The notes beneath the pieces were generated by a model. That model had not been told where the DNA came from and ran no database searches. It was given only the letters and a program-made list of their open reading frames with translations. A stretch of DNA of 64,000 nt from an uncultured Acetatifactor sp. (GTDB lineage: Bacteria; Bacillota; Clostridia; Lachnospirales; Lachnospiraceae). The stretch lies in assembly GCA_910578815.1 (NCBI GenBank), contig CAJTSE010000011.1, positions 58,686-122,685 on the forward strand, given 5' to 3'. Of this stretch, positions 1 to 8,900 are shown one piece after another (position 1 is the first letter of the stretch; every line of letters begins with the position of its first letter). Made by a program: the position numbers and the translations under genes.

Positions 1-644
1 AAGAAATGCTCCGGACCAAGGTGAATGCGGACGGCAGCTTCAACAGCAACAGCTATAATTCCGGCGACGAGGTCAACAGCATCAAGTGGAGCGATCTGGA
101 GAAGGAAGAATATCAGCAGGTGCTGGAGTACTACAAGGGACTGATTGCGTTCCGGAAGGAGCATGGGGTTTTGCGTCTGGATGATGCCCAGGCAGTGCAG
201 GAGCATGTTTCCAGAGTGGAAAGCGTACCGCAGAATGTCCTGGCCTTTTACCTGACCGGCGGCGTGGAAAATGAGACGGCGGAAGAGATGTTCGTGGTAT
301 TCAACGCCAATCCGGAGGCGGCGGAGGTCACACTTCCCGCAGGGGGCTGGAGCGTATATATTAACGGCGAGACGGCAGGCACGCAGGCGCTGGAAGGAGT
401 TTCAGGGAAGGTAAGCGTTGCGCCCATCTCTGCTATGGTTCTGATTCAGGACGACAGCGTGCCCGTGGTGGAGCAGCCGGCTTCTGAAGAAGACGGACAG
501 GATGAGAATGCGCCGGCTGTATCTGAGCCCACGGAGAAGGAGAGTGTAAACATTGTTTTGATCGGCGTGGTCTGCGCTGTGGTTTTGGCGGTAGTGGGCG
601 CGGTGCTGATTGTATTGGGAAAAGGAAAAAGAAATAAGAAATAA
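1..644 (+). CDS. pulA: Pullulanase-type glycoside hydrolase, C-terminal part, cell-surface anchored (5' end outside window)
   Basis: The frame is open from the left edge, so about 213 residues of the C-terminus are visible. The opening residues (EMLRTK, then NSYNSGDEVN and IKWSDL) match the end of the catalytic barrel of type I pullulanases, where glucan-binding loops precede the beta-sandwich domain. The next 110 residues look like the C-terminal all-beta domain, followed by an acidic, proline-containing linker and one hydrophobic segment (NIVLIGVVCAVVLAVVGAV) ending in GKGKRNKK. That tail would hold the enzyme on the outer face of the membrane. The family cuts alpha-1,6 branches of pullulan or limit dextrins. 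malQ follows after 11 bases, so released linear dextrins would feed that enzyme. Another GH13 debranching enzyme cannot be excluded without the missing N-terminus. Confidence 0.8.
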   Translation, partial: EMLRTKVNADGSFNSNSYNSGDEVNSIKWSDLEKEEYQQVLEYYKGLIAFRKEHGVLRLDDAQAVQEHVSRVESVPQNVLAFYLTGGVENETAEEMFVVFNANPEAAEVTLPAGGWSVYINGETAGTQALEGVSGKVSVAPISAMVLIQDDSVPVVEQPASEEDGQDENAPAVSEPTEKESVNIVLIGVVCAVVLAVVGAVLIVLGKGKRNKK

Positions 645-655
645 GAGGGGTAGCC

Positions 656-2329
656 ATGAGAGCAAGCGGTGTGTTACTGCCGATTTCCAGTCTGCCGTCG
701 GCATACGGAATCGGATGTTTTTCAAAAGAGGCATATGACTTTGTTGATAAGCTGAAAAAAGCAGGGCAGTCCTATTGGCAGATACTGCCCCTGGGGCCTA
801 CAAGCTATGGGGACTCACCCTATCAGTCCTTTTCTACCTTTGCGGGTAATCCGTACTTTATTGACCCGGATGACCTGGTGGAACGAGGCTATATCTCAAA
901 GCAGCAATGTGCCGCCTATGACTTTGGGGACAATGAGGAATATGTGGATTATGCCAAAATATATGAGAACCGCTTCCTGCTTCTGGAAGAGGCATGGAAG
1001 AACAGCAAGATTGCAAAGGAGCCGGCGTTTCGGATTTTTGTAAAGGATAATGCCTACTGGCTGGACGATTATGCGCTGTATATGGCGGTGAAAAATTCCT
1101 TTGGCAATGTGTGCTGGGTGGAATGGGACGAAGAGATTAAGACCCGCAGGCCTGAGGCCCTGGAGAAATATCGTAAAAAATTTGCGCAGGAGATAGAGTT
1201 CTATCAGTTCCAGCAGTATCTGTTCCGCGTGCAGTGGGAGAAGCTGAAGGCATACGCAAACCGCAAGGGCGTGAAGATTATCGGCGACATTCCCATTTAT
1301 GTGGCCTTTGACAGCTCTGATGCCTGGGCGAATCCGGAGCTCTTCCAGTTTGATGAGGACTGTAATCCCACAGCTGTAGCAGGCTGCCCGCCGGACGCAT
1401 TTTCCGCCACGGGACAGCTTTGGGGAAATCCTCTGTACCGCTGGGATTATCATAAAAAGACGGGTTATGAGTGGTGGATGAAGCGGCTGGAGGCCTGCTT
1501 TAAAATGTATGACGTGGTCCGCATAGACCATTTCAGAGCCTTCGATGCTTACTATTCTATTCCTGCAGGCATGAAAACCGCGGAGATCGGTGAGTGGGAG
1601 CCAGGGCCGGGGGACTCTCTTTTTGAGACTATGAAGAAAAGGCTGGGTGAAAGGGAAGTCATTGCGGAAGATCTTGGCTTTTTGACCCCGTCTGTGTTAG
1701 AATTAGTAAAGCGTACCGGGTATCCCGGTATGAAGGTGCTGCAGTTTGCCTTTGACTCCAGGGAGGACAGCGATTATCTGCCTCATAATTATATACGGAA
1801 TGCCGTTGCCTACACTGGAACTCATGACAATGATACGACTTTGGGCTGGTATGAGCAGCTTCCGGAGGCGGACAGGGAGTTCTGCAGCCGTTATTTGAAT
1901 TTGGGGAAATGCAGCAGTAAAGAAGAGATTAAGTGGGAATTTATCAGGGCAGCGCTTTCCTGTGTTGCCAATCTGGCGGTGATTCCCATGCAGGATTATC
2001 TGGGGCTGGGTTCGGAAGCTCGGATTAATATCCCTTCTACGCTGGGCGGAAACTGGACCTGGCGGATGAAACGAGGGGCGTTTACCAAGGAGCTGGCGCT
2101 GGAAATCCGGGAGATGTCGGAGCTTTACGGAAGGACACCCAAAAAGGTAAAGGTACAGAAGGAATCCAAAGCTGCAGGGAAAGGCAAGAAGCAGAAAGGG
2201 AAGGGCTCAGCGGAAAGTAGCAAGAAGGGAACAAAAAATGCGGCGGAAAGCAGCGGTAAGAAGAAAGAGAAGACCAAGAAGGCTTCCGCAGCGAAAGGCA
2301 AGGCGAAGCAGGCAGGTAAGAGGAAATGA
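656..2329 (+). CDS. malQ: 4-alpha-glucanotransferase (amylomaltase) with lysine-rich tail
   Basis: GH77 enzyme that transfers alpha-1,4-glucan segments between maltodextrins in the cytoplasm. The start ATG follows an AGAGGGG site. Family signatures are clear: SGVLLPISSLPS and GIGCFS at the N-terminus, the QILPLGPT and GDSPYQSFS stretch, the acid GDIPIYVAFDSSDAW, the nucleophile region VVRIDHFRAFDAYYSIP, and GTHDNDTT near residue 390. The catalytic protein ends around residue 495, typical for MalQ. It is followed by an added tail of about 60 residues made almost only of Lys, Ala, Ser and Gly, which is not part of the fold. The gene lies between the pullulanase and nrdG, and its stop overlaps the next start (ATGA). 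The enzyme call is firm; the tail's role is unknown. Confidence 0.95.
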   Translation: MRASGVLLPISSLPSAYGIGCFSKEAYDFVDKLKKAGQSYWQILPLGPTSYGDSPYQSFSTFAGNPYFIDPDDLVERGYISKQQCAAYDFGDNEEYVDYAKIYENRFLLLEEAWKNSKIAKEPAFRIFVKDNAYWLDDYALYMAVKNSFGNVCWVEWDEEIKTRRPEALEKYRKKFAQEIEFYQFQQYLFRVQWEKLKAYANRKGVKIIGDIPIYVAFDSSDAWANPELFQFDEDCNPTAVAGCPPDAFSATGQLWGNPLYRWDYHKKTGYEWWMKRLEACFKMYDVVRIDHFRAFDAYYSIPAGMKTAEIGEWEPGPGDSLFETMKKRLGEREVIAEDLGFLTPSVLELVKRTGYPGMKVLQFAFDSREDSDYLPHNYIRNAVAYTGTHDNDTTLGWYEQLPEADREFCSRYLNLGKCSSKEEIKWEFIRAALSCVANLAVIPMQDYLGLGSEARINIPSTLGGNWTWRMKRGAFTKELALEIREMSELYGRTPKKVKVQKESKAAGKGKKQKGKGSAESSKKGTKNAAESSGKKKEKTKKASAAKGKAKQAGKRK

Positions 2330-3021
2330 GGATTCACGGATTTAACAAGACAACATTATTGGATTATCCGGGACATGTTGCAGCCACCGTTTTTACCGGT
2401 GGCTGTAACTTTCGCTGTCCTTTTTGCCACAATGGGGAGCTGGTGCATAAGCCGGAAGCGCAGCCCCTGATCCCGGAGGAAGAGGTGCTGGCTCATTTAA
2501 AAAAGCGGCAGGGGATACTGGAGGGAGTATGTATTACAGGCGGGGAGCCCACGCTGCAGCCGGATCTGGCGGATTTTATGAAAAAGCTGAAGGCGCTGGG
2601 ATACCTTGTAAAGCTGGATACCAACGGCTATGAACCGAAAACGCTGCGGCGGCTTCTTGCGGAGGGGCTGCCGGATTATGTGGCCATGGATATAAAGGCG
2701 TCGCCTGAAAATTATGCAAAAGCGGCCGGCTGTCCCGGATTGGATTTTTCCAGGATAGAAGAAAGTATCGGTATCTTAAAGAACTGTAATATTCCCTATG
2801 AGTTTCGAACCACCGTGGTGCAGGGGCTTCATACCGTTTCGGAATTTGCCGCCATCGGACGGCTGCTGGGGGGCAGCCGAGCCTATTATCTGCAGTCCTT
2901 CAGGGAGGATGAGAATGTGATACAGGCGGGATTTGACGCTTTCCCGGAAGATGACATGACGAAGATCCTGGAAATAATGAAGAGCTATCTTGAGGAAGTG
3001 CAGCTTCGGGGCATGGGGTAA
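2326..3021 (+). CDS. nrdG: Anaerobic ribonucleoside-triphosphate reductase activating protein (radical SAM)
   Basis: A 231-residue radical SAM protein. The [4Fe-4S] motif CNFRCPFCHN sits near residue 27, preceded by KTTLLDYPGHVAATVFTGGC, which is characteristic of the NrdG2/PflA-like group. The SAM-binding stretch CITGGEPTLQPDL and the DTNGYEP strand follow. Members install the glycyl radical on class III ribonucleotide reductase, which fits a strict anaerobe. The start overlaps the malQ stop by four bases, so the two are translationally coupled although their functions are unrelated. The reductase itself (nrdD) is not in the window. A closely related activase of another glycyl radical enzyme is the main alternative. 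Confidence 0.88.
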   Translation: MRIHGFNKTTLLDYPGHVAATVFTGGCNFRCPFCHNGELVHKPEAQPLIPEEEVLAHLKKRQGILEGVCITGGEPTLQPDLADFMKKLKALGYLVKLDTNGYEPKTLRRLLAEGLPDYVAMDIKASPENYAKAAGCPGLDFSRIEESIGILKNCNIPYEFRTTVVQGLHTVSEFAAIGRLLGGSRAYYLQSFREDENVIQAGFDAFPEDDMTKILEIMKSYLEEVQLRGMG

Positions 3022-3152
3022 CAGGCGGCCGCCAGGCTGAACTGTAACATGAAGCTAAGCATAATCGGGAAAACCGATGGACAGGAAACGCCGCATGGTG
3101 TAGAATAAACCTTGCTGTGTAAATGAGAAGGCTTACAAGAGGTATTGTGAAA

Positions 3153-4547
3153 ATGAATATAAAGAGACTGTTTGGAGATAAAAATTTTTACGCCATGGTG
3201 CTGGGAGTGGCGGTGCCGATTGTGATTCAGAACGGCATTACAAATTTTGTAAGCCTGCTGGATAATATCATGGTGGGCCGGGTGGGTACGGAGCAGATGA
3301 CGGGCATTGCCATCGTCAATCAGCTGTTGCTGGTGTTTAACCTCGCTATTTTCGGAGCCATTTCCGGGGCTGGTATTTTTGGTGCCCAGTTTTATGGCTG
3401 CAAGGATAACAAGGGGGTACAGCATACCTTTCGCTTTAAACTGTATATTTGTCTGTTACTTTTACTTTTAGGAATTTTGCTCTTACTGTTTCAGGGAGAC
3501 AACCTGATCCTGCTGTATCTTCACGGAGAGGGGCAGGACGTGGAGCTGGAGGCTACCCTTGGCTACGGGAAGCAATATTTGCTGGTGATGCTTACGGGGC
3601 TGCTGCCTTTTGCGGTGGAAGAAATTTATGCCAGTACTCTGCGCGAATGCGGGGAGACCAAAATACCCATGGTGGCAGGAGTGGCAGCGGTATGTGTGAA
3701 TCTGGTGTTAAATTATCTGTTGATTTTCGGTAAACTTGGCTTTCCCATGCTGGGAGTGGCAGGTGCTGCCGTGGCTACGGTGATTTCCAGATATGTGCAG
3801 GCATTAATCGTTATTTTCTGGACCCATACTCATGCCGCGCAAATGCCCTTTATTCGGGGAGCATATCGTGAGTTAAAGGTACCGGTAAACCTTGCAGGTA
3901 AGATTATCTGTAAAGGGACGCCGCTGATGATTAATGAGATTTTGTGGGCAGCAGGCATGGCAGTTTTGAATCAGTGCTACTCCATGCGGGGATTGGAGGC
4001 CCTGGCGGCACTGAATATTTCCACCACCATTTCCAACTTGTTTAACGTGGTGTTTATGTCCATGGGAAGTGCCATTGCTATTATAGTGGGGCAGCTCTTA
4101 GGGGCCGGAAAGATGGAAGAGGCGAAGGAAACGGATGCCAGACTTATTACTTTTGCCGTCCTTTCCTGTCTGGGGTTTGGTGCAGTTCTGTTTCTGCTGG
4201 CGCCCATGTTTCCGAAGTTCTATGATACCAGCGGATTTCCGCAGGTACCTGCGCTGGCGGCCAGCCTGCTGCGGGTGGCTGCCTGCTGTATGCCTATTTG
4301 GGCTTTTATGCACACTACTTACTTCACTCTGCGGACGGGGGGCAAGACCATTGTGACCTTCCTCTTTGACAGTGTTTTCCTCTGGTGTGTGACCACACCC
4401 TTTGCCTTTGTGCTGAGCCGTTTTACGAATCTTCCCATTGTGCCCCTGTATTTAAGCTGTCAGCTGCTGGATCTGATTAAATGTACCATTGGCTTTATCT
4501 TGGTAAAGAAGGGAGTATGGCTGAATAATATTGTAGAAAACACATAG
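3153..4547 (+). CDS. MATE family multidrug/cation efflux transporter
   Basis: A 464-residue protein with about twelve hydrophobic segments in two similar halves, as in the MATE/DinF family. The N-terminus carries the family pattern VPIVIQNGITNFVSLLDNIMVGRVG, and the start of the second half reads GTPLMINEILWAAGMA. Members exchange Na+ or H+ for cationic drugs or metabolites. The first ATG in frame is at 3123, but the start at 3153 is preferred: it has AGAGGT about ten bases upstream and gives the usual N-terminus MNIKRLFGDKNFY. The 130 bases before it show no clear promoter. The substrate cannot be read from the sequence. Confidence 0.88.
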   Translation: MNIKRLFGDKNFYAMVLGVAVPIVIQNGITNFVSLLDNIMVGRVGTEQMTGIAIVNQLLLVFNLAIFGAISGAGIFGAQFYGCKDNKGVQHTFRFKLYICLLLLLLGILLLLFQGDNLILLYLHGEGQDVELEATLGYGKQYLLVMLTGLLPFAVEEIYASTLRECGETKIPMVAGVAAVCVNLVLNYLLIFGKLGFPMLGVAGAAVATVISRYVQALIVIFWTHTHAAQMPFIRGAYRELKVPVNLAGKIICKGTPLMINEILWAAGMAVLNQCYSMRGLEALAALNISTTISNLFNVVFMSMGSAIAIIVGQLLGAGKMEEAKETDARLITFAVLSCLGFGAVLFLLAPMFPKFYDTSGFPQVPALAASLLRVAACCMPIWAFMHTTYFTLRTGGKTIVTFLFDSVFLWCVTTPFAFVLSRFTNLPIVPLYLSCQLLDLIKCTIGFILVKKGVWLNNIVENT

Positions 4548-4655
4548 TCAGTTCGATGAAAGCGAAAGTCTTTAAAATTTTGATGAATTTATCTAATCTG
4601 TGCAAGAAAAAATGAAGGCCGGATTACCCAAAGAATGATAGGTTCTAAAATGAAA

Positions 4656-4718
4656 CTGTATTCCGGCCAAGAGACTGAATAGGAGAAGCATCCTAATGAG
4701 CTCCGGCCGGAAATACAG
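4656..4718. repeat. Imperfect inverted repeat downstream of the MATE gene
   Basis: CTGTATTCCGGCC at 4656-4668 is mirrored by GGCCGGAAATACAG at 4705-4718, with one extra A and a 36-base spacer. It lies between the convergent MATE and D-lactate dehydrogenase genes. No T-run follows, so it is a weak terminator candidate. The right arm falls within a short coding-like stretch (about 4680-4764, reading ELRPEIQQVIHEYGG) that could be the remnant of a lost gene. Confidence 0.4.
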
Positions 4719-4763
4719 CAAGTGATTCATGAATACGGCGGGACAGTATTTTATTTGAATGAA

Positions 4764-5762
4764 TTATATATCATTGGTGCTTTCACGACCTGCGATAAAG
4801 TCATCAGCATTCTGCAGTGTGGTTTCAGCTATGGCGTTTAATGCCTCCCTGGTAAAAAAGCCTTGGTGAGAGGTAATCATTACGTTAGGGAAGGAAAGAA
4901 GTCTTGCAGTGGTAGAATGTTCCAGTATTTCATCGGAGCGGTCCTCAAATACATTATTGGTTTCTTCCTCATATACATCCAGCCCCACACCGGCAAACTT
5001 GTGCATGCGGATTCCCTCAATGAGATCATCCGTTTTTACCAGCGCCCCGCGGGAGGTATTTACCAAAATAACGCCATCCTTCATCTGACGAATAGTGTCA
5101 ATATTGATCAGATGATAGGTAGAGTCCATAAGAGGACAGTGCAGAGAAATGACATCGCTGTCAGACAGCAGCTTTTCCAGGGAAACGTATTCCACAAATC
5201 CCTTCAGCTCCGGATTCTCATACACATCAAAGGCAATAACCTTCATACCAAAACCCTGGCAGATGCGGCACATGGCGGCGCCGATTTTTCCTGTGCCGAT
5301 AATGCCTGCCGTTTTCTCGTAAAAGTTGAAGCCCATGAGACCGCTTAAGCTGAAGTCATTTTCACGCACTTTATTATAGGCCTTGTGCAGTCTGCGGTTG
5401 GCGGCCAGAGCCAGAGCCATGGCGTGCTCTGCCACGGCTTCCGGAGAATAGCCGGGAACACGCATGACACGAATGTCATACTTTTTTGCAGTCTCCAGGT
5501 CCACGTTGTTGAAGCCTGCACAGCGCATCAGGATCAGCCGGATGCCCTTTTGATGCAGTATTTCTACAGTCTTTGTGCCGATGTCTGAGCTGACAAAGGC
5601 GCAGACAGCGTCAAAGCCCTCGGCAAGTGCTGCTGTTCGGGGATCCAGATCGGATTTTGTGTATTCGATCTCGATGCCGAAAAAGCTCGAAAGGGCTTCC
5701 TGAAAAGAGTCCCGGTCATAGCTTTTTGTGTCATAAAACAGTATCTTTAAGGTTGTGTTCAT
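4764..5762 (-). CDS. ldhA: D-lactate dehydrogenase / D-2-hydroxyacid dehydrogenase
   Basis: A 332-residue NAD-dependent D-2-hydroxyacid dehydrogenase, probably reducing pyruvate to D-lactate to regenerate NAD+ in fermentation. Seen in the sequence: MRCAGFNNVDL (substrate Arg region), the Rossmann motif GIIGTGKIG, SLHCPLMDSTYHLIN, VNTSRGALVKTDDL with the catalytic Arg region, DVYEEE, and a C-terminal SHQGFFTREAL holding the catalytic His. Length and motif spacing match LdhA proteins. The start has a strong AGGAGGT eight bases upstream. It is monocistronic and separated from the cellobiose phosphorylase by a terminator. Related aryl-lactate dehydrogenases share these motifs, so an aromatic 2-oxoacid substrate is possible. 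Confidence 0.88.
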   Translation of the reverse strand: MNTTLKILFYDTKSYDRDSFQEALSSFFGIEIEYTKSDLDPRTAALAEGFDAVCAFVSSDIGTKTVEILHQKGIRLILMRCAGFNNVDLETAKKYDIRVMRVPGYSPEAVAEHAMALALAANRRLHKAYNKVRENDFSLSGLMGFNFYEKTAGIIGTGKIGAAMCRICQGFGMKVIAFDVYENPELKGFVEYVSLEKLLSDSDVISLHCPLMDSTYHLINIDTIRQMKDGVILVNTSRGALVKTDDLIEGIRMHKFAGVGLDVYEEETNNVFEDRSDEILEHSTTARLLSFPNVMITSHQGFFTREALNAIAETTLQNADDFIAGRESTNDI

Positions 5763-5900
5763 GGATGTTACCTCCTGTAATTTTGTAATATATTTTCACC
5801 GCATAAGCTGTTGTTCATACATATTTTGAATGATAAGGCGACGATTCCTGCCGGTGCCGGTAAGCAGTGGACTTTTGTGTCCCGGCCTAAGAAGGATAGT

Positions 5901-5928
5901 AAAATGAGAGGCAGATGCCTCTCATTTT
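5901..5928. terminator. Bidirectional hairpin terminator between ldhA and the GH94 gene
   Basis: AAAATGAGAGGC and GCCTCTCATTTT form a perfect 12-bp stem with an AGAT loop, flanked by A- and T-tracts. It sits just past the GH94 stop (which is read on the minus strand) and upstream of ldhA, so it would end GH94 transcripts. Confidence 0.8.
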
Positions 5929-5981
5929 GCTTCTGTGAATCATGCACCGGAAGATGCTGTTTTTTGTCGGCAGGAGGCAGG

Positions 5982-8417
5982 TCAGCCCATGGTAATGACC
6001 ACATTTATGTCCGTTTTACCTTTTTCATAAGGGATGATATGTCCTTCTACGGTCTTGCCGTCCACGGTCATGGAGACCACACCCTTCTGCACATTGCCGG
6101 GATTTTTCACCTGAATATGATAGGTCCCCTCCCGGAATTTTCTGGTGATGCTGAAATCGCCAAAGCCCTCCGGCACACAGGGATTCACGGAAAGCCCGTT
6201 GTGGGTAGGGTATACGCCTAAAATATATTGGGAGACATTGACAAAGGTCCAGGCTGCCGTACCGGTGAGCCAGCTGTTCTTGGCTTCTCCATGGAACTTT
6301 GCGTCCCGCCCCGCCACCATCTGGGAGTAAACGTAAGGCTCCGTGCGGTGGATTTCACTGATGTCCTCAATGTAGGCCGGACAGGTCTTCTTATAAATGT
6401 CAAAGGCTCTGTCGCCTCTGCCGATTACGGTCTCCGCAATAGATACCCAGGGATTATTATGGCAGAAGATACCGGCGTTTTCCTTGTATCCGGGGGGATA
6501 GGAGGAAACTTCGCCCAGCTCCAGATGATACTCGGTGTAAGCAGGCTGCAGGATCATAACGCCGTATTTGGTGTCCAGACGTTCCTTCACGGAATCCAGG
6601 GCACGCTGTGCAAGCCCTTCTTTGACGCCCACACCGGCCAGCACACAGAATCCTTGAGGCTCAATGTAGATCTGCCCTTCCTTACACTCTTTGGAGCCTA
6701 TCTTGTGGCTGTAGGCGTCGTAGGCCCGAAGGAACCAGTCCCCGTCCCAGCCTTGGGCCAGGATGGTGTCGTACATGGCGGCAACTTCTTTCCGTGCCCT
6801 TGCGGCCTCGTCTTTATCGCTCATGAGCTCACAGAGCTGGGCATATTCCTCCCCATATTTGACAAACATGCCGGCAATGAATACGGATTCCGCTACAGGA
6901 CCTTCGCTGGGACCGAAGGTCTGGAAGGACTCGCCGGGGTGAGCGGAGAAGCAGTTTAAGTTCAGGCAGTCATTCCAGTCCGCCCGACCGATCAGAGGCA
7001 GGCCATGAGGCCCCTTGTGATTCACGGTATAATCAAAGGAGCGTTTTAAGTGGTTCATCAGGGGGGCCGCCACGCTCATATCGTTGTCAAAGGGAACGTT
7101 TTCCGTCAGGATGGAAGTATCCCCGGTTTCGCGTACATATGCGGAAGTGCCGGCAATGAGCCACAGAGGATCGTCATTAAAGCCGCTGCCGATGTCGGAA
7201 TTCCCCTTCTTGGTCAGAGGCTGATATTGATGGTATGCGCTGCCATCCTGGAACTGAGTGGAAGCAATGTCAATAATCCGTTCCCTTGCCCGGTCGGGGA
7301 TCAGGTGTACAAAGCCCAGCAGGTCCTGACAGGAGTCGCGGAAGCCCATACCCCGGCCAATACCGGATTCATAATAGGAGGCGGAGCGGGACATGTTAAA
7401 GGTTACCATGCACTGATACTGGTTCCAGATATTTACCATTCTGTTTACCTTTTCGTCCCCGGATTCTACGCTGTATCGTGCAAGGAGCTGTTGCCAGTAT
7501 GCTTTTAGCTCGGTAAACGCCTTATCCACCCCTTCCTCGGAATCATATTTTTTCAGCATTTCCCAGGCCTTGGTTTTGTTGATGACGCCGTGGGATTCCC
7601 ATTTGTCCTCTTCGGCATTCTCAATGTAACCCAGCACAAAGATATAGGTCTTGCTCTCGCCGGGAGCAAGGGTTACCTCCAGCTGATGAGAGGCGATGGG
7701 TGCCCAGCCGCTTGCCATGGAGTTGGTGCAGGCGCCGTTTTCTACTGCCTGGGGGTTATCAGCACCCCGGTATGCGCCCAGAAAGTCCTCGCGGATGGTG
7801 TCAAAGCCGGCCACGGAAGCGTTTACGGAGTAAAACGCATAATGATTGCGGCGCTCCCGGTACTCGGTCTTGTGAAAGATGGTGGAGCCAACTACTTCTA
7901 CCTCGCCGATGCTGAAATTCCGCTGGAAGTTTTTCATATCGTCATCTGCGTTCCAGAGGCACCATTCTACATAGGAAAACACGGAAAAGGTTTTGGCGGC
8001 AGAGGATTCGTTGGTAAAGGTCAGTTTCTGTATCTCACAGTTATCATTCATGGGAACAAAGGAAAGCAGGGAGGCCTTCAGATTGTTCTTGGAGGAAGTA
8101 AAGCGGCTGTAGCCAATGCCGTGGCGGCATTCATAGCTGTCCAGCTCCGTTTTTGTGGGCTGCCAGCCGGGATTCCAAACGTTATTGCCTTCCTTTATGT
8201 AAAAATATTTACCATTACTGTCCGTGGGGACATCATTATAACGGTAGCGGGTCAGCCGCAGCAGCTTGGCATCCCGGTAAAAGGTATAGCCGCCGCAGGT
8301 GTTGGAGATCAGGCTGAAGAACTGGTTACATCCCAGATAGTTGATCCAGGGCAGGGGAGTCTTAGGAGTGGTGATTACATACTCCCGGTTGGAATCATCG
8401 AAAAAACCATATTTCAT
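5982..8417 (-). CDS. cbpA: Cellobiose phosphorylase (GH94)
   Basis: An 811-residue cytoplasmic GH94 phosphorylase that splits cellobiose with phosphate into glucose 1-phosphate and glucose. It starts with MKYGFFDDSNREYVI and contains the N-terminal beta-sandwich, helical linker and alpha/alpha barrel expected of the family. The catalytic centre GRADWNDCLN lies near residue 480, and IGRGMGFRDSCQDLLG, YHQYQPLTKKGN, GPSEGPVAESVFI and HNNPW are further conserved blocks. The frame is open to 8462, but the ATG at 8417 has GGAGG six bases upstream and gives the standard N-terminus. A broken second copy of a GH94 gene lies at 18198-19205. Its own promoter is seen at 8484-8512. Specificity within GH94 (cellobiose against cellodextrin or laminaribiose) is inferred. 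Confidence 0.9.
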   Translation of the reverse strand: MKYGFFDDSNREYVITTPKTPLPWINYLGCNQFFSLISNTCGGYTFYRDAKLLRLTRYRYNDVPTDSNGKYFYIKEGNNVWNPGWQPTKTELDSYECRHGIGYSRFTSSKNNLKASLLSFVPMNDNCEIQKLTFTNESSAAKTFSVFSYVEWCLWNADDDMKNFQRNFSIGEVEVVGSTIFHKTEYRERRNHYAFYSVNASVAGFDTIREDFLGAYRGADNPQAVENGACTNSMASGWAPIASHQLEVTLAPGESKTYIFVLGYIENAEEDKWESHGVINKTKAWEMLKKYDSEEGVDKAFTELKAYWQQLLARYSVESGDEKVNRMVNIWNQYQCMVTFNMSRSASYYESGIGRGMGFRDSCQDLLGFVHLIPDRARERIIDIASTQFQDGSAYHQYQPLTKKGNSDIGSGFNDDPLWLIAGTSAYVRETGDTSILTENVPFDNDMSVAAPLMNHLKRSFDYTVNHKGPHGLPLIGRADWNDCLNLNCFSAHPGESFQTFGPSEGPVAESVFIAGMFVKYGEEYAQLCELMSDKDEAARARKEVAAMYDTILAQGWDGDWFLRAYDAYSHKIGSKECKEGQIYIEPQGFCVLAGVGVKEGLAQRALDSVKERLDTKYGVMILQPAYTEYHLELGEVSSYPPGYKENAGIFCHNNPWVSIAETVIGRGDRAFDIYKKTCPAYIEDISEIHRTEPYVYSQMVAGRDAKFHGEAKNSWLTGTAAWTFVNVSQYILGVYPTHNGLSVNPCVPEGFGDFSITRKFREGTYHIQVKNPGNVQKGVVSMTVDGKTVEGHIIPYEKGKTDINVVITMG

Positions 8418-8483
8418 TGCATCCTCCATTCTTGCCGCACCCTTTGCTTCCTGCGGGCGCAAACATAAATTGTCTTTTCATCC

Positions 8484-8512
8484 ATTATATAGAAATCAGG
8501 AGAGCATTGCAA
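8484..8512 (-). promoter_or_regulatory. Sigma-A type promoter of the GH94 gene
   Basis: Read on the minus strand: TTGCAA (8512-8507), 17-base spacer, TATAAT (8489-8484), followed after about 60 bases by the start at 8417. This is a near-consensus match with ideal spacing. Confidence 0.75.
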
Positions 8513-8653
8513 GAGAAGAGCGCGTTGAAGCATGAGAAAAAGTGCAGGCTGAAGTGAAAACGGCGAAATATACATTGAAAGTGGAAAAGTTCAAAAAGCG
8601 CTCATAATGAAAAATGTAAAATAAACAAAATGAAAAATAAACGGGAAAAACAG

Positions 8654-8682
8654 TTGCCCTGAGAGGTAAAAAGAGTTATAAT
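8654..8682 (+). promoter_or_regulatory. Promoter of the tRNA-Ala gene
   Basis: TTGCCC at 8654-8659 and TATAAT at 8677-8682 are exactly 17 bases apart; the tRNA begins 34 bases after the -10 box. Confidence 0.8.
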
Positions 8683-8716
8683 GAAAGCCGATCTGGCAGT
8701 GAAACGGCCGGAATAT

Positions 8717-8789
8717 GGGGATATAGCTCAGTTGGGAGAGCGATGCGTTCGCAACGCATAGGTCAGGGGTTCGAGTCCCCCTATCTCCA
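8717..8789 (+). tRNA. tRNA-Ala (anticodon CGC)
   Basis: A 73-base cloverleaf with acceptor arms GGGGATA and TATCTCC. They contain a G3:U70 wobble pair, the identity element for alanine. The anticodon stem ATGCG/CGCAT encloses the loop TTCGCAA with anticodon CGC (codon GCG), and the T-arm reads GGGG-TTCGAGT-CCCC. The discriminator is A, and CCA is not encoded. The gene has its own promoter upstream and a terminator right after. Confidence 0.95.
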
Positions 8790-8805
8790 GTTAAGAAAAA
8801 GCATG

Positions 8806-8857
8806 AAAAAATGGCGGGAGCTGTTGTAAAACCAGCAGAAAACCGCCATTTTTTATG
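8806..8857 (+). terminator. Terminator after tRNA-Ala
   Basis: AAAAAATGGCGG (8806-8817) pairs with CCGCCATTTTTT (8843-8854) across a 25-base loop and ends in a T6 run. The A/T flanks would let it also stop minus-strand transcription from the esterase gene. Confidence 0.75.
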
Positions 8858-8900
8858 TCTTGTTTACAAGGGGAAATCGCACTGCAGCCGACAGATAAAG

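Noticed and set aside
3022..3152. Regulatory RNA before the MATE gene
   Set aside because: Only short GC palindromes (GGCGGCCGCC) are present; no recognised aptamer core or terminator.
7590..8468. Open frame of 292 codons on the plus strand inside the GH94 region
   Set aside because: It is antisense to a well supported GH94 gene, and there is no promoter or family match.
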